Below, piece by piece: positions 39,403 through 50,977 of a stretch of 64,000 nucleotides of DNA. Position numbers and translations under genes: made by a program. The stretch spans positions 23,217,188 through 23,281,187 of the forward strand of contig JACGWO010000012.1 in assembly GCA_034509735.1 (NCBI GenBank), in the 5' to 3' direction. The notes under the pieces were generated by a model. It saw nothing but the letters and a program-made list of their open reading frames with translations. It did no database searches and was not told the origin of the DNA. Numbering within the stretch: position 1 is the first letter of the stretch; each line of letters opens with the position of its first letter. The stretch is from Sesamum alatum (taxonomy: Eukaryota; Streptophyta; Magnoliopsida; Lamiales; Pedaliaceae).

Positions 39403-39716
39403 CACTAGAAGAAAATTCACTATTGGTTATAAATTTATTGGCTACGGACTAAAATCATGGTAAATTATTATTATTATTATTAATCATTGTTAAACAAAAA
39501 CCATTGCAAAAACCTAGATTATCCACTATGAAAGCTCTTTTTTTTATAGTTATAATATTTTTGCCATGACTTTTAGTCATGACAAATGTTTTACTCACAC
39601 TCACAAATACCACGGTCAACAACCATTGTATGATCATGGTGAATAACTATTTACTACGACTATTTATTTTTTACCATGACAATTAACTATGATTAAATAT
39701 TAAATTTTTTTTAGTA
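39403..39716. mobile_element. CACTA-type MITE (ATGGTTAA family), copy 3, 314 bp
   Basis: CACTAGAAGAAAATTCACTA ... AAATTTTTTTTAGTA, with ACG duplicated at 39400-39402 and 39717-39719. The last base differs from the consensus G. Confidence 0.85.
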
Positions 39717-40214
39717 ACGAGACATCAATCTCACCAGTCGGACAGTGCGTTGTGGGCTGGTTATTTCACTTTCTTACTCTACTTTTGAGTGAATAATCTA
39801 TGATATTGATGATGCAAACTGAAGCACGAATTAAAGATAAATAATATTTAATGTTGATGCAGTCTTTGCCGTCAAATATTAAAAGGGGTTTTCTCCTCAT
39901 TTTAACTGTGAGAATCAATAATAACTCGGCCATCTGTCGTCCCAAAAAGCTATGTTTAGATCATGTTCCTATGAAGTTGGTAGAAAAGTAAGAATTTAGA
40001 GTAATTAATTACGACGATAAGATTTCTTTTCATAAGTGTATCTCTAATCATTAAATTACATTAATTTATTTATATATATAGTAATTAAGCAGATAATTAA
40101 ATCAAAGAATTGCTGCTGCTTTCGATCTTGTGATAAAATAGGATATTATAACAAATTTCTGTAATGGTGCATGGTGGATGTTATTTTCAAGATTTATTAT
40201 AATAAATAAATTAA

Positions 40215-40630
40215 GGGTAAATTACATCCACTTCTCCTGAGGTTTGGCATAATTACAAATACTCTTTCGTTGTTTGAAAAATTACAAATACCCCCACGAG
40301 GCTTGTAATTTTTAATAAAATGCCTGAATTTGACCATTTTACCCTTAAATTTTTATTAAAATTGTAGAAAAATCAGCCGAGGTAAATTGCATTATTCCTC
40401 TTCTGTGTAAAAAGTTTAAGAAACCTCTCTTTGCACATTGTAGCCCAAAATATTTTAAAAATTAAATAAAAATAATTCAGTGCATAAGGGCGTTTTGGTC
40501 AATTTACCCATAAAAATGAATTATTTGTTAGATAGTTACAAACCTTATAGAATATTTATAATTTCTCAAACACCGAAAGGACATTTGTAATTATGTCAAA
40601 TTTCAGGAAAGTTAGCTGTAATTTATCCAT
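40215..40630. mobile_element. Palindromic MITE, copy 4 (GGGTAAATTAC family)
   Basis: Starts GGGTAAATTACATCCACTTC and ends AGTTAGCTGTAATTTATCC. The centre is CAGCCGAGGTAAATTGCATT. Confidence 0.8.
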
Positions 40631-41712
40631 AAATTAATTGTATCAAGTTTTAGTTATTTTGTAGTGGTCGTCTTGAATAAATTAATTTGTTTTTATTTGT
40701 TTACGTGTTAGTGATGCACACCGCGACAAGCACAAACATGGCATGCATGGTACTGTGTCGATACGAAATCAATTCACACTGCAAAAAGAGAAAAATATAT
40801 TAGTAATAAATGTTGAGTGAAAATAAAATAAAAGGCCACGTATATATAAGGTGTGAGAATTTTTGTTTTATCACATTAATAATATTTGCAAATTTAACTA
40901 TTTAATTGACATGTAAGCAAATTAGACATAATATGCCCATCATACATTTCAATATATATAGACTGTGGAATACCAATCTTATGAATTAATTTCTTCTATG
41001 ATTTGAATTACACATCGAACTTTTTTATATGTCGTGTACTTTAAATGGATTTAACCTCCTCTTTGATCTAGTGATTATTTTTCGCTTGTTAAAAGAAGAC
41101 AATCAGTGTTTTTTTCAACGTCTACACACTGAATACCTGACGTTGTTTGGTGGTTCCATAGTAGATAACTTTTCTTCGTGGTTAATTCTACACTAGATAG
41201 CTTTTCTTCAGTGCCTGTACACTAGATAGCTTATTTATTTTGATATGTAAGATCTTTTTGTATAATATTGATATGCTTGGGCACTCAATCGGAGTCCCAT
41301 TGCGCGAGCTACTGTCCACTCTGATTTCGTATGATTGAGAGGAGACTTTGGGGCTTATAAACCGCTCAAACTCCTCGTTTGCAACCAATGTATGACGTTT
41401 GTCTATATTAAATATGTTTCTTGAGTTGGTGGCATGCATACCTAATGGAATGACATATACTTGTAATCTACTTCAAATTCTCTATTTTTTAATTATATAT
41501 ATTTTCTAATTATATATATATAATTAGTAACAAAATGAAACATAATTATCATTGAAAAACAGTATTTAATAATAATTTGTACGCCAACTTATCCTAATTG
41601 TATTTTATTTTACCTTTTCAAGTTAATTCAATTCTTCAAACCAAATAATATTTCCCCAAAAAACAATACTAATCACAAAATAGTTTAGTAAGTAATTAAA
41701 TTTATCAAATGG
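40631..41712. other. Intergenic region with a possible LTR fragment
   Basis: 41270-41420 contains CTCAATCGGAGTCCCATTGC...GACTTTGGGGCTTATAAACC...CCTCGTTTGCAACCAA, similar to 36225-36310 and typical of plant LTR promoter regions. Borders could not be set. No gene was found. Confidence 0.4.
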
Positions 41713-41784
41713 GGTTCCATGGTGTAGTGGTTAGCACTCTGGACTTTGAATCCAGCGACCTGGGTTCGAGTCCCGGTGGGACCT
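41713..41784 (+). tRNA. tRNA-Gln (anticodon UUG)
   Basis: The 72-nt cloverleaf closes fully. The acceptor stem GGTTCCA pairs with TGGGACC (one G-T pair). The anticodon stem CTGGA/TCCAG encloses CTTTGAA, giving anticodon TTG, which reads CAA glutamine codons. The T arm is CCTGG GTTCGAGT CCCGG, holding a canonical Pol III B box; the A box TGGTGTAGTGG lies in the D arm. There is no intron, and the genomic copy lacks CCA as expected for a nuclear tRNA. A T run (TTTT at about 41794) follows and can serve as the Pol III terminator. Confidence 0.95.
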
Positions 41785-42725
41785 ACCTTCCATTTTATTA
41801 CGAATTAGCCCAATCCAATACCATTTGGGCCGCCCACAAACTTTTTCCATTATTTTTATACATGAATTTTTTTTTTTTATACTTGCTTCATAAAAAAATA
41901 AATAAAAAAAATCAATACATAGAAATGAGGTTGAGACTCTCACTCCAAAGCAAGGAAATTATGAGTGAAGGGAGTTGAGCAGCTCGTTTTCTCATGCTCA
42001 TTATTATATAATAATCGAACTAGCATGTCGTTTTTATGTGTATATAATAAATAATATTTTATATTTTAAAATACATAATAAATGAATATATATATATAAA
42101 CAAAACACATCGCATTTTAAAAAAAAAACCAACTTAAAAGTATTATTGACATAACAAAAAATTGGTATCGTGATATAAATATCTACTCTTTATGAATAAA
42201 AATAAAGTTTTCTTTTTATACTTAGTCGACGTGTATACATGGGGAGTTGGTGAATTTTATGTGATAATTCAACTTCACCTTTGGTTCTTAAATTTATTTA
42301 TGTTTCTTTTTCAAATTTTATTCTACTTTTATTTTATTTAATTCATACATTATATGTATAAACTAATTCTAAATAATATAATTTATACATGTGTAGTATA
42401 AATCTATTAAATAAAATAAAAGATGTACTAAAATTCAAAATAAAAAATTCAATCTGGTCTTAGAAGGACAGTTTTCCATATCTAGAAATCAACATTGCAG
42501 TAATTACGATGCTCACTCAAGCTAGATTATCACAATTCACCTAGAAAATTTCACGTTTTACTTAGTAATTACGCTTCAAACTATTTGGAAAACGACTCTT
42601 TTAAGTTTGAGAAATTACACTTGGTATCGATAACGTTTGTTATCATCTAAACACACGAACTTGTTCACTAGTCTCGGTAACGGAATTTGTTGACATCAAT
42701 GTAATAAAAATCTAGTTTTCACCCT

Positions 42726-43088
42726 CACTATAAGAAAATAGAAGATTAGCGACAAAAAAAATCAAGTGATAAATTTAATATTGTCACTAATTATATATAT
42801 TTATTGACAAGAATATTTATTTTGTCACAATAATGAATTTTATGATTTTAATAATTACTATTATTTTGTTACAATAATGAATTTTATGATTTTAATAATT
42901 GTTATCATTATATTATGTTGTCACTATAGATGAGTCACTAATTGTATTTAATGACAACTTTATACACAATTTTTGTCACTAATAATTATATAGTAACAAG
43001 ATAAAAATGTTGTCACTTAATATATATTTTTAGTGACAACTTTAAAATTGTTATTTAATATTTTGTCACTAATATCACATTTTCTTGG
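42726..43088. mobile_element. GTGACAA-rich CACTA-type MITE
   Basis: Starts CACTATAAGAAAATAGAAGA and ends near ATCACATTTTCTTG, with mirrored TTTTGTCACAATAATGAATTTT and TAGTGACAACTTTAAAATTG blocks. A short duplicated stretch (TTTTGTTACAATAATGAATT) is repeated inside it. The terminal TAGTG is lost. Confidence 0.6.
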
Positions 43089-43092
43089 GGAA

Positions 43093-43350
43093 AAATGCAA
43101 GCAACCCCCCTGTGATATTGTAAATGGGCAAATTACCCCCCATGAAAAAATAAATAGCAATTTACCTCCCTGTATTTTTTAAAATAAAGTAATTTACCCC
43201 CTGTATTTTTTAAAATGAAACAATTTACCTCCCTGCCTAGAAAGGTAAATTACTTCATTTTAAATAATACAAGAGGTTAAATTTTTCTTTTTTTTTCATA
43301 GGGAGTAATTTACTCATTTGTAATATTATAGAGAGGTAAATTGCATTAAA
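43093..43350. mobile_element. Inverted-arm MITE
   Basis: CAAGCAACCCCCCTGTGATATTGTAAATGGGCAAATTAC is mirrored by GTAATTTACTCATTTGTAAT...GAGAGGTAAATTGC. It directly abuts the preceding element. Non-coding. Confidence 0.5.
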
Positions 43351-44033
43351 CCCCGTTATCTTGCAGTGGCCTTGAATTGGCATTCAAGTGTTTGACCATT
43401 ATATAAACCTCCTGTACAACGCGATATTAAAAATTTTAAAATTATATATACATTTCCTCATATTTGTTACCTTTTTACATATAGTGTCAATAATTTTGTG
43501 ACACGTTATTTTAATAAAATGAAAATTTAACTAATTGTTAGAAAATTTAAAAAAGCATCTCTAAAAATTGGACTATATCAACATAATATAATTTGAAGCA
43601 TATATTAAATTACCTTAAAATTTAATATAGCTGACTTGTGATAGAATTTAAAAATTATATTCTGTAATATTAATAAGTACATTCCGAATTACTTCATTTA
43701 AATATTTAGTGTTTTTATAATAAATCAATTGCATATAGATTTTGTATATTCTCTCCCAGCATCATTTTATGTTCTTTTTCGAAAAAAAAATAATGAGAAC
43801 CATAACCATATGAACGATCAAGTAGCTTATATTTAAGAGATACATTTTAAAGATGAACTTTTTTACATTTAACAACATGCATAATATATGTAAATGAAAA
43901 TTTAGAAAAAGAAAACTACTATGGATCGAATCGACATTTAGATCCAAATTAATATAGTGCTATATACCGACTTGAATTCAAGTTTCATAATATAGTTTGA
44001 TCTATGATATTAAAAAAAAAAAAAAATAAATAT

Positions 44034-44490
44034 TGAGTAAATTATAACGAGCTCCCTTGAAATTTGACATAATTACGAATACTCTCTCTTTGTTTGAAAA
44101 ATTATAAACACCTAATAATATTTGATGAAATTATATAATTCTTGGTGAAGGTTAGAATTGTCAACTTTGCCCTTGTTGTATTTTTTTTAAATGAAATATT
44201 GTAAATAATCCAGACGAGATGGTAGGGAAATTTGAAAAATTATAAATAAATTATCCACTTAGTCCATAAAAGTTTTTTAGACAATAAGTAAAATTATAAT
44301 TCATAATTCACGAAGCATTTTGGTCAGTCACCACAAATTAAAATGGATGAAAACCTAACGAAAACTAACGGATTGAGTTAGTTGTTAAACGACGGTTATA
44401 ATCAAGTGGCTATAGTAATTTTCCTAACAACGAGGGCATATTTATAATTATATCAAAGCATGGGAGCTCATTGTCTTTTTCCTAATATTT
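44034..44490. mobile_element. Palindromic MITE, copy 5 (diverged)
   Basis: GAGTAAATTATAACGAGCTCCC at the left is mirrored by CATGGGAGCTCATTGTCTTT at the right, with the family's AATTACGAATAC/ATTTATAATTATATC arms. It lies next to copy 6. Confidence 0.65.
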
Positions 44491-44595
44491 AAGAAAAATT
44501 ATTATTTTATTAAAGGTGTTTGTAATTTGAAAAAAAAAATGAGGAGTTTGTGTAATTTGTAATAAAAGGCAAGATACTTATTTTGTTAAAAATTA

Positions 44596-45031
44596 GGGTA
44601 AATTACAGCTACCTCATATGTAGTTTGATATGATTACAAAGATCTTCTTGTTGTTTGAGAAATTAAAAATCCTCTCTTAAATAAATAATTATGTAGCCCC
44701 CAGATGGTGAGGTTGACATTACTACTTTACCCTTGCTGATTTTAAAGAAAAACATTGAAAAGGTTGGATAAAATAAATAATTCTTAGGGTATATTAGTCT
44801 ATAAAAATATTTTACAGAATTTAAAAATATATATATATATATATTTATAATTATAATCCAAAATGATATTTTGATCAGTTTGTCAAAAAAATTCGATGGG
44901 AACCTAACGAAAACTAACAGAATGGGCTCGTTGTTAGACGGAGGTTAAATTAACGAGTATTTATAATTTCAAATAATGAAGAGATATTCATAATTATGGC
45001 ACATTCTATGGAGGTGGCTGAAATTTATCCT
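44596..45031. mobile_element. Palindromic MITE, copy 6 (diverged)
   Basis: GGGTAAATTACAGCTACCTC at the left is mirrored by GGAGGTGGCTGAAATTTATCC at the right. The centre shares AACCTAACGAAAACTAACAG with copy 5, so these two form a subfamily. Confidence 0.65.
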
Positions 45032-45389
45032 TAAAAATATTAAGATTTTGTAACACCTATTAATATTTAAACGTACGTAATTTCTTAAGCATCAATAAAT
45101 AAATAATTGGCTTAGAATATTTAAGTGTAATTTATTGCCTCTTTCATTCAAAAAATGTGGTGAAACGTTCATTCTTACTAAAAAATGTTCATTCACACAT
45201 GAAATATGCAGCTGTACATATGCCAACCACCTTTGATTAGGGTCCACCTAATTATTTCTTCCCTTTTTTGTTTCTTAAATTCTATACAGCTAAGGTTTGA
45301 TGTTGGAAATTGTTAGATTGAGAAGTCCTGGTTGAATGTTTTCTTTGAGTAATAAAAAATAATTATTTTTTGAATAAATATATTATAAT

Positions 45390-47477
45390 AATATCAAGAT
45401 TGTTGATTAGCAAACGGTGCTAGTCTCTAAACACAAGTGAGAGGAATTAGGTTCTAAAACTGTTTATACAGTAGTCTTGGACTATGTGGAGACAATAGTC
45501 AAATTTCTTAGTGTTATTATCTTAGCAGATGTATTTCATACAGAAATTAGAATAGCTCAAAGTGTTTCTTCAAATAATTCACTTGTATTCCCTTTCTATT
45601 CTTGATAATGTGGAAAATATGGTAAATGTGGGGGTTTGTCATAATAGTTCTAATCCTGAAGAGTCAGATGGACCTAGAAAGCTAGGATTGTTAAGGATTT
45701 CGGAAGTGGTTATCACTTATAAATTTCAAGGATGACCTTGTAGCCTTCAAATAATGCTATGACTTCTTTCGAAGTCAAACAGTGAAAGACAAATGTAAAA
45801 TGCGAGATGCACTCAAATGTCTCTAATGGAACATTGATATTTGTTCATATCCTTCTGGGTTGTACTATTATTGGTTGTGTTTAGATTTTCATATCTGATG
45901 GGACCATAGATAAGTTTAAAGGCTAAATTGGTGGCAATAGGATTTTTAAACAAAAGAAGGGAATAGATCGTTTATACCTATTCTCTGAGGGATGTGTAGC
46001 TTATAACACGTATCTATCCTTTGGCTTCTGTGTGAAGGAAAGTGACATGTGTCATTGTAAGTTAGAGGAGATAATGTTGCATTCTTTCCGGTACGTAGAT
46101 GAACTTCTGGTAATAGAATCTAACTTAGATATTATCATACTAAGTCATTCTTAAATACTAAGTAGAAATGAAGGATACACGTGAGGTTCGTGTAATTATT
46201 GACTTCATGTTGATTCAATCAATTGGTGGTATAGAAATTTCTCAATGAAATTGTCTATACTATAGAATTACAAAGTCACCATAAACCCTTATGTGGCTTA
46301 TGTCGGAATGAAAGGGGTATATCAGTTAGGCATTCTCAGTTTATTGAAAGCCTAAGCACTTAATGGCTAGAGATATCTTTTCTGTCCCATAGTTGGATAG
46401 CTATATTAGTGGTCCTGATAGAACCATTGGTGAGTTTTGGATAAGGTACTCAGGTACCTTGAGGGCATAAGCATCACTGGGCCATTTGTTGTGGCAGATT
46501 CCTTACATGTGTTGAGGGATTAAGTGATGTTAGCTGAATAATCAAAAATGTCAAAGCAATAGGGTGTTCGGGATATGGTTTTTCTTTTCACCTCTTGTGG
46601 GGGTGTCGTCTCCGTAAAAGTCTGTAACACAAATTTTGATAATCCGCGCTTTGTATAGCTGAGTTATGAGAGTTGGATACGACTAAGACTGAAGTTGATT
46701 GGTTTGTATGGGTTGGTTTTCCAACATCGTATTGTAAGTCAACCTCGTCTTCCTAGTGTAATATATAGTAATAGTCTACAACAATTGCAAAGGAATGAAG
46801 TCGTAAAGTACAACCATTAGACTATAGACACTTCCAAGTTAGATTGAGGTCTATAAGGGAATTAGTGTCTTACAGACTAATCGACATTTAACTTGTGAAT
46901 ACAAAGGAAAATATTGTTGATTAATTAATGAAATGATTAGATTTGTCATTAATGCAATACTCCAGATTGGGGATGGGATTGAAAACCTATCAGTGGCATG
47001 TTTATGATAGAAATCCAACCTTATAAGTGGAGATCCCACAAAGAAGGTTTAATGTCGTATTAACAAGTCGTAGGATATGTCGGAGCACCTACATATAGAC
47101 TGATACTTTGTCTCTGAAGTCTATCCACTGGAATTCTAGAAGGTGTTAATACAGCAAGTATAGTAAGAGTTTAACTCTGAATGGGGTCAAGTCTTTTAGA
47201 CGAGATGCAAGCAGTGCATCCCTGGAGATGCCCAACTAAGTGAATTTCGTTGCTTGGCCGCAATTAAGGAATGGAGTTATTTCTGAAAGCATTTATGAAC
47301 AGGATCAGGACACATGGACTATAGTGTCAATCCTATAGATTAACACATGGCTAGTAGCTTGTTGTTACTGACAGATGATGTTATAATCTCAGGCTCAAAT
47401 TCAAGGTTCGTTCCATTTGACCAGGTAGCAGCTGGCGTTAGATGACTTAGACAGTGGTTTAAACCGGGAGGTACCAT
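45390..47477 (+). mobile_element. Decayed Ty1/copia pol region
   Basis: Translating the plus strand in shifting frames gives ordered copia landmarks. GPIDKFKA-like DGTIDKFKA and GF.KQKKGID lie at about 45900-45985. YVDELLVIESNLDII (the RT box, with E replacing the second catalytic D) lies at about 46090-46135. KDTREVRVII (KDLGEA block) lies at about 46170-46195. A GYVFTLGGGAVSWKS-like RNase H segment lies near 46565-46620. Stops and frameshifts are frequent, and a large part between the first and second landmarks is missing. No gag or integrase is readable. The left border is not defined. Confidence 0.75.
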
Positions 47478-47939
47478 TGTTGAAAGCAAGCTACCATAGC
47501 TTGGATAAAAATTCAAATCTATGGGTTTGTGGAGAATTGTGTAATTGGCATGAACAAATTGCTAATTTGAAACAATAATTCAATTAAAAATGGATGTCAA
47601 TCATAATAGAAATCCATAGATTAAGTGGAAAAGGAGATTGGAAAAAGAGGCTTGTCCCACATAGGAATATAATGGGAAAGCCTAAGTACCTTGATATGTA
47701 TATAAGGTGGATGTGGGGAAAGTGTTTGTACAGACTCACTCTTGTCCCACATTAGTAGTTTATAAGTTGTATGAACTCCTTATATTGAGTTTAAGGTTCA
47801 AAGTATGTTTGAAATATTATGGAGACAGAGTGAATATGAGATTTCCCCACACGCACGCCGTTGCCGCCCGCCCGGCCGCGGCCACTAGGCAATGCTCGAA
47901 TGTGAATGTTTCAGTCTCAGTATATATATTTTTTCAACA
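47478..47939 (+). mobile_element. 3' LTR of the copia relic
   Basis: The LTR of about 462 bp begins TGTTGAAAG and ends TTTCAACA, the terminal TG..CA inverted pair of LTRs. A purine-rich AAACCGGGAGG tract lies just before it, as expected for the polypurine primer. Inside are GTCCCACATAG (47654-47664) and TATATAAGG (47699), 34 nt apart, then a GC-rich CGCCCGCCCGGCCGCGG stretch at about 47867-47882. A matching 5' LTR was not found in the window. Confidence 0.7.
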
Positions 47940-48524
47940 ATAAACCTTTGTTTTGTAAACCTCGATCAATTTTATTCTTTTATTAAAAACATAACATGAT
48001 TTAGTGGTGAAAATCTGGTTTGATTATTGAATTTACTTGATAGAATTTTTTAATATGTTATGATTAATGTTGTATATTAAATTTTGTTTAATTCAGGATT
48101 TTTTCATATTACTTCAGTATTGTGGCACTTAATTCTGACTTGAAATTGAAAGGCCATTATCAGGTTTTTCTAATGGAGTTCAATTCGGGTTTGAAATGCA
48201 AAGTGGGGGGTTTCGACTTTGTGCACCTCTATAATGCTCCGAAATGACATTTCTAACATGAAAAAAAAAAAAAATGAGCTCATTTTCGAGCATCATCAGA
48301 GTTCTCCAAACCTAGCTCTCGAGCTTTTCTCCCTAGGATTCTTATTTATAATTTTGTCATTTTTCTGGCGACTGAGTGTTTTTCGATGTGTTTTGTAGTA
48401 TAGTGCAGTGCTGAAATACAAAATCGTCTTATCCTGGGAAAAGTGATGTTGTACCCGAAGCACTCTATACGGGACATCTAATTTCTTCAAGGCAAACAGA
48501 ACCTCGTTATGTGATTCGGTTGTA

Positions 48525-48938
48525 ATGACTTTATCTTCATTGCCTGGTCGATCAAAGACTACTAACTCAGACAATCATTTAACGAGTCTGATAGTTGAAT
48601 TGCAGCAACAACTACGTGACCGACTTGATGAGATGGAGGAGATTAGAAATAATCAATCTAGGCAGGTGTACTATTACCATTGATCTGAGAGGAGGGTTGA
48701 TGAACTAGAGGACAAGTATTCTAAACTCCAGTGGGAAATGCTAGCACTGAAGTCAGACCACGAAAAAGAGTTGAATCAGCTGAACCAAGAGAACCATCAG
48801 CTGCACAACGAGGTCTCTGAACTCAGAGAGACTCTCCAACAATACGCAGAGATGTATGAAGAGGAAGATCCAGAGGAGTTCGCCATGGAGATTCCTAACA
48901 GTGATGGCGAACTTACTGATAAAAGTGTCATCAACTAA
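48525..48938 (+). pseudogene. Coiled-coil reading frame with one in-frame TGA (unknown protein)
   Basis: I do not recognise the family. One frame runs from ATG at 48525 to TAA at 48936-48938 (137 codons before the stop) and is broken only by TGA at 48681-48683. Both sides look like one protein: VELQQQLRDRLDEMEEI before the stop, then RRVDELEDKYSKLQWEML and NQENHQLHNEVSELRETLQ after it, a long heptad-like coiled coil, followed by an acidic tail (MYEEEDPEEFAMEIPNSDGE). The part after the TGA starts a clean frame at 48738. It lies 0.6 kb beyond the copia LTR and may be part of another element, or the last exon of a host gene with a 3' UTR. The stop could be a CGA-to-TGA change. Confidence 0.45.
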
Positions 48939-48954
48939 GTGTATAATCGGTGAT

Positions 48955-50620
48955 ATACTCGAGTTGTTTCAGTACAACTCATTTCAACTATGTTTACTAC
49001 TTCATTTAATCCAGCATGTTAGCTTTTCTAATTCATTGTTATATGATACATGATGTAATGAATTTTTCTGAATTACTGTTCAATCGTTTTCAATACACTG
49101 CCCCCTAACGTTGTTTCCAATAGGAGCTTCCGCCCCTGTTGCTTGGGTTTCATCCACAAAACCTCAGTCCTATACCCACTAAAATAGACATACATCATCT
49201 ATAACACAGGAGGATTCGCTGACTTGTCCACCTTCAGGACAAGAGAACTAATAGGGTTGCGTTCAGTAATGATGCCACAATAATCATACAATTTATAATA
49301 TTTTTTCTTTTATATTGCTCCTTCACCAGTTCTAATGCATGTCTTTTTGTGTTATATACATTGTAAAGACTATACAAGGATTTAAGCTCTCTCTTGGTTT
49401 TATTTTTTTTAGGGATTCGAATCCTTCATTAGAATTATCCTTGATTATGTTTTATAAATAATAATCTTAATTAATTGAAACAATCAAGTTTTAAGGGTTA
49501 GATCTATCGGGTCTGAGTTGGGACGAGTTCGGAAGGATTTGAGTCAAGAAAGGATGGATTTTAGGTCAAATTATAGTGGAAATCAAGCAGGACGAGACAT
49601 ATTTCGGGTCCAATTAAAACTAAGTGGAACAAGCCTTAGAATTCAACCGAATTCATCCCATACACGCCCTATTTTCATCCCTAAATTTATAGCTCGTTTT
49701 GAATTTTGTATGAGATAAATTGCATTAATCCTTTCCAAACACGTAAATAACTTGGAAAATATTACAATCTAAGTACAACAACAACCTAAACATCTATCCA
49801 TAGGTCAAATCATGCTACAGTCGTGTACTTGTGTACGAGTTGTTGGATGATTTTTACATGTTTCTCATTTTTAGAAAGTGAGGGTATGTATTAACTATTT
49901 AACTACTCGACGTATCATAAATCGAATGTAGCATCTATAAAACTTATTTGTACGACGCTTTACTTGAAATTTCGAAATATATATATATATATATACACAT
50001 ATATATGTTTCTTGACCTACGAGCATTCTTTATTAATTTGTATACCACACCTATCAATTAAAGTTTAATAACTTTATAATTAGCATAATTGAAAAGACTT
50101 AGTCATAGCCCACCAGCCACTTGACAAACGCGTTATCCCCACAAGCTGGGGTCTTAAGCATTAAATCAGTTCTTAATTTTTTGAACTAGATATTAACAAT
50201 TTTGAATAAATAAACATTTTAGGATAAATTATATTTTATTATCCGAATTATATTCGGTTTTACACGTATATATTGTCAAAATTTAAATTTCACAAAATCG
50301 ATATAGTAAATTGACACAAAAAAATATATACAGCAAAATGTAAAAACGCATATAATTCATATGACAAAATATAATTAACTCAACATTTTATCCCTCAAAC
50401 CTCATTTTAAATTACACCTTTATTTAATCCCCAGCTCTAAAATAGATAAGTTTACATTCCATAAATGAAGATAAATATATTTACTTCTACGATAATTTGT
50501 TATTATTATTAAATTTGAATTTTGGATTTTATATTTTTAAATTTTAAAATATATATAATATTATATACATTGACACTAAACCTAAAGTGTGATGGAAGGT
50601 TTTGATGACTAATTTCTTCC
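48955..50620. other. Intergenic region
   Basis: AT-rich, with an (AT)n microsatellite at about 49978-49997. No supportable gene. The 66-codon frame at 49518-49718 has no family features. Confidence 0.4.
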
Positions 50621-50977
50621 TCTCTCTCTATATGTTTTTTGCCCCCACATTTTTGTTAAAGTAATTCCGATTCCGCCCGCCGCCATCATCCGCCGGCCGA
50701 TTTGACTGCCGGAAACTGATGCAATCATTCCGGCGGCTGACGTTACCCGGAAATAGTCAAACCCGCCACACACAACTTGCTATACACAACGACTTTTCTT
50801 AAAGTGATATATAAACTAACCATAATTTTTTTTCTGCCCGATTCTTTTCCTCTCTGCTGACTTTGCCCAACTGGGATTGAGTATTTGACACCGTCATTTC
50901 AATTTTCTATTGTCTAGAGAGAGAAAGAGAGGTTAAATTTTTTGTTAGAGAAGGAAATTATTAGGGGAGAGAGAGAG

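Noticed and set aside
44596..45031. Fold-back arms read as a microRNA precursor
   Set aside because: Arms over 100 bp long and repeated at seven loci fit a palindromic MITE; no discrete conserved 21-nt pair stands out.
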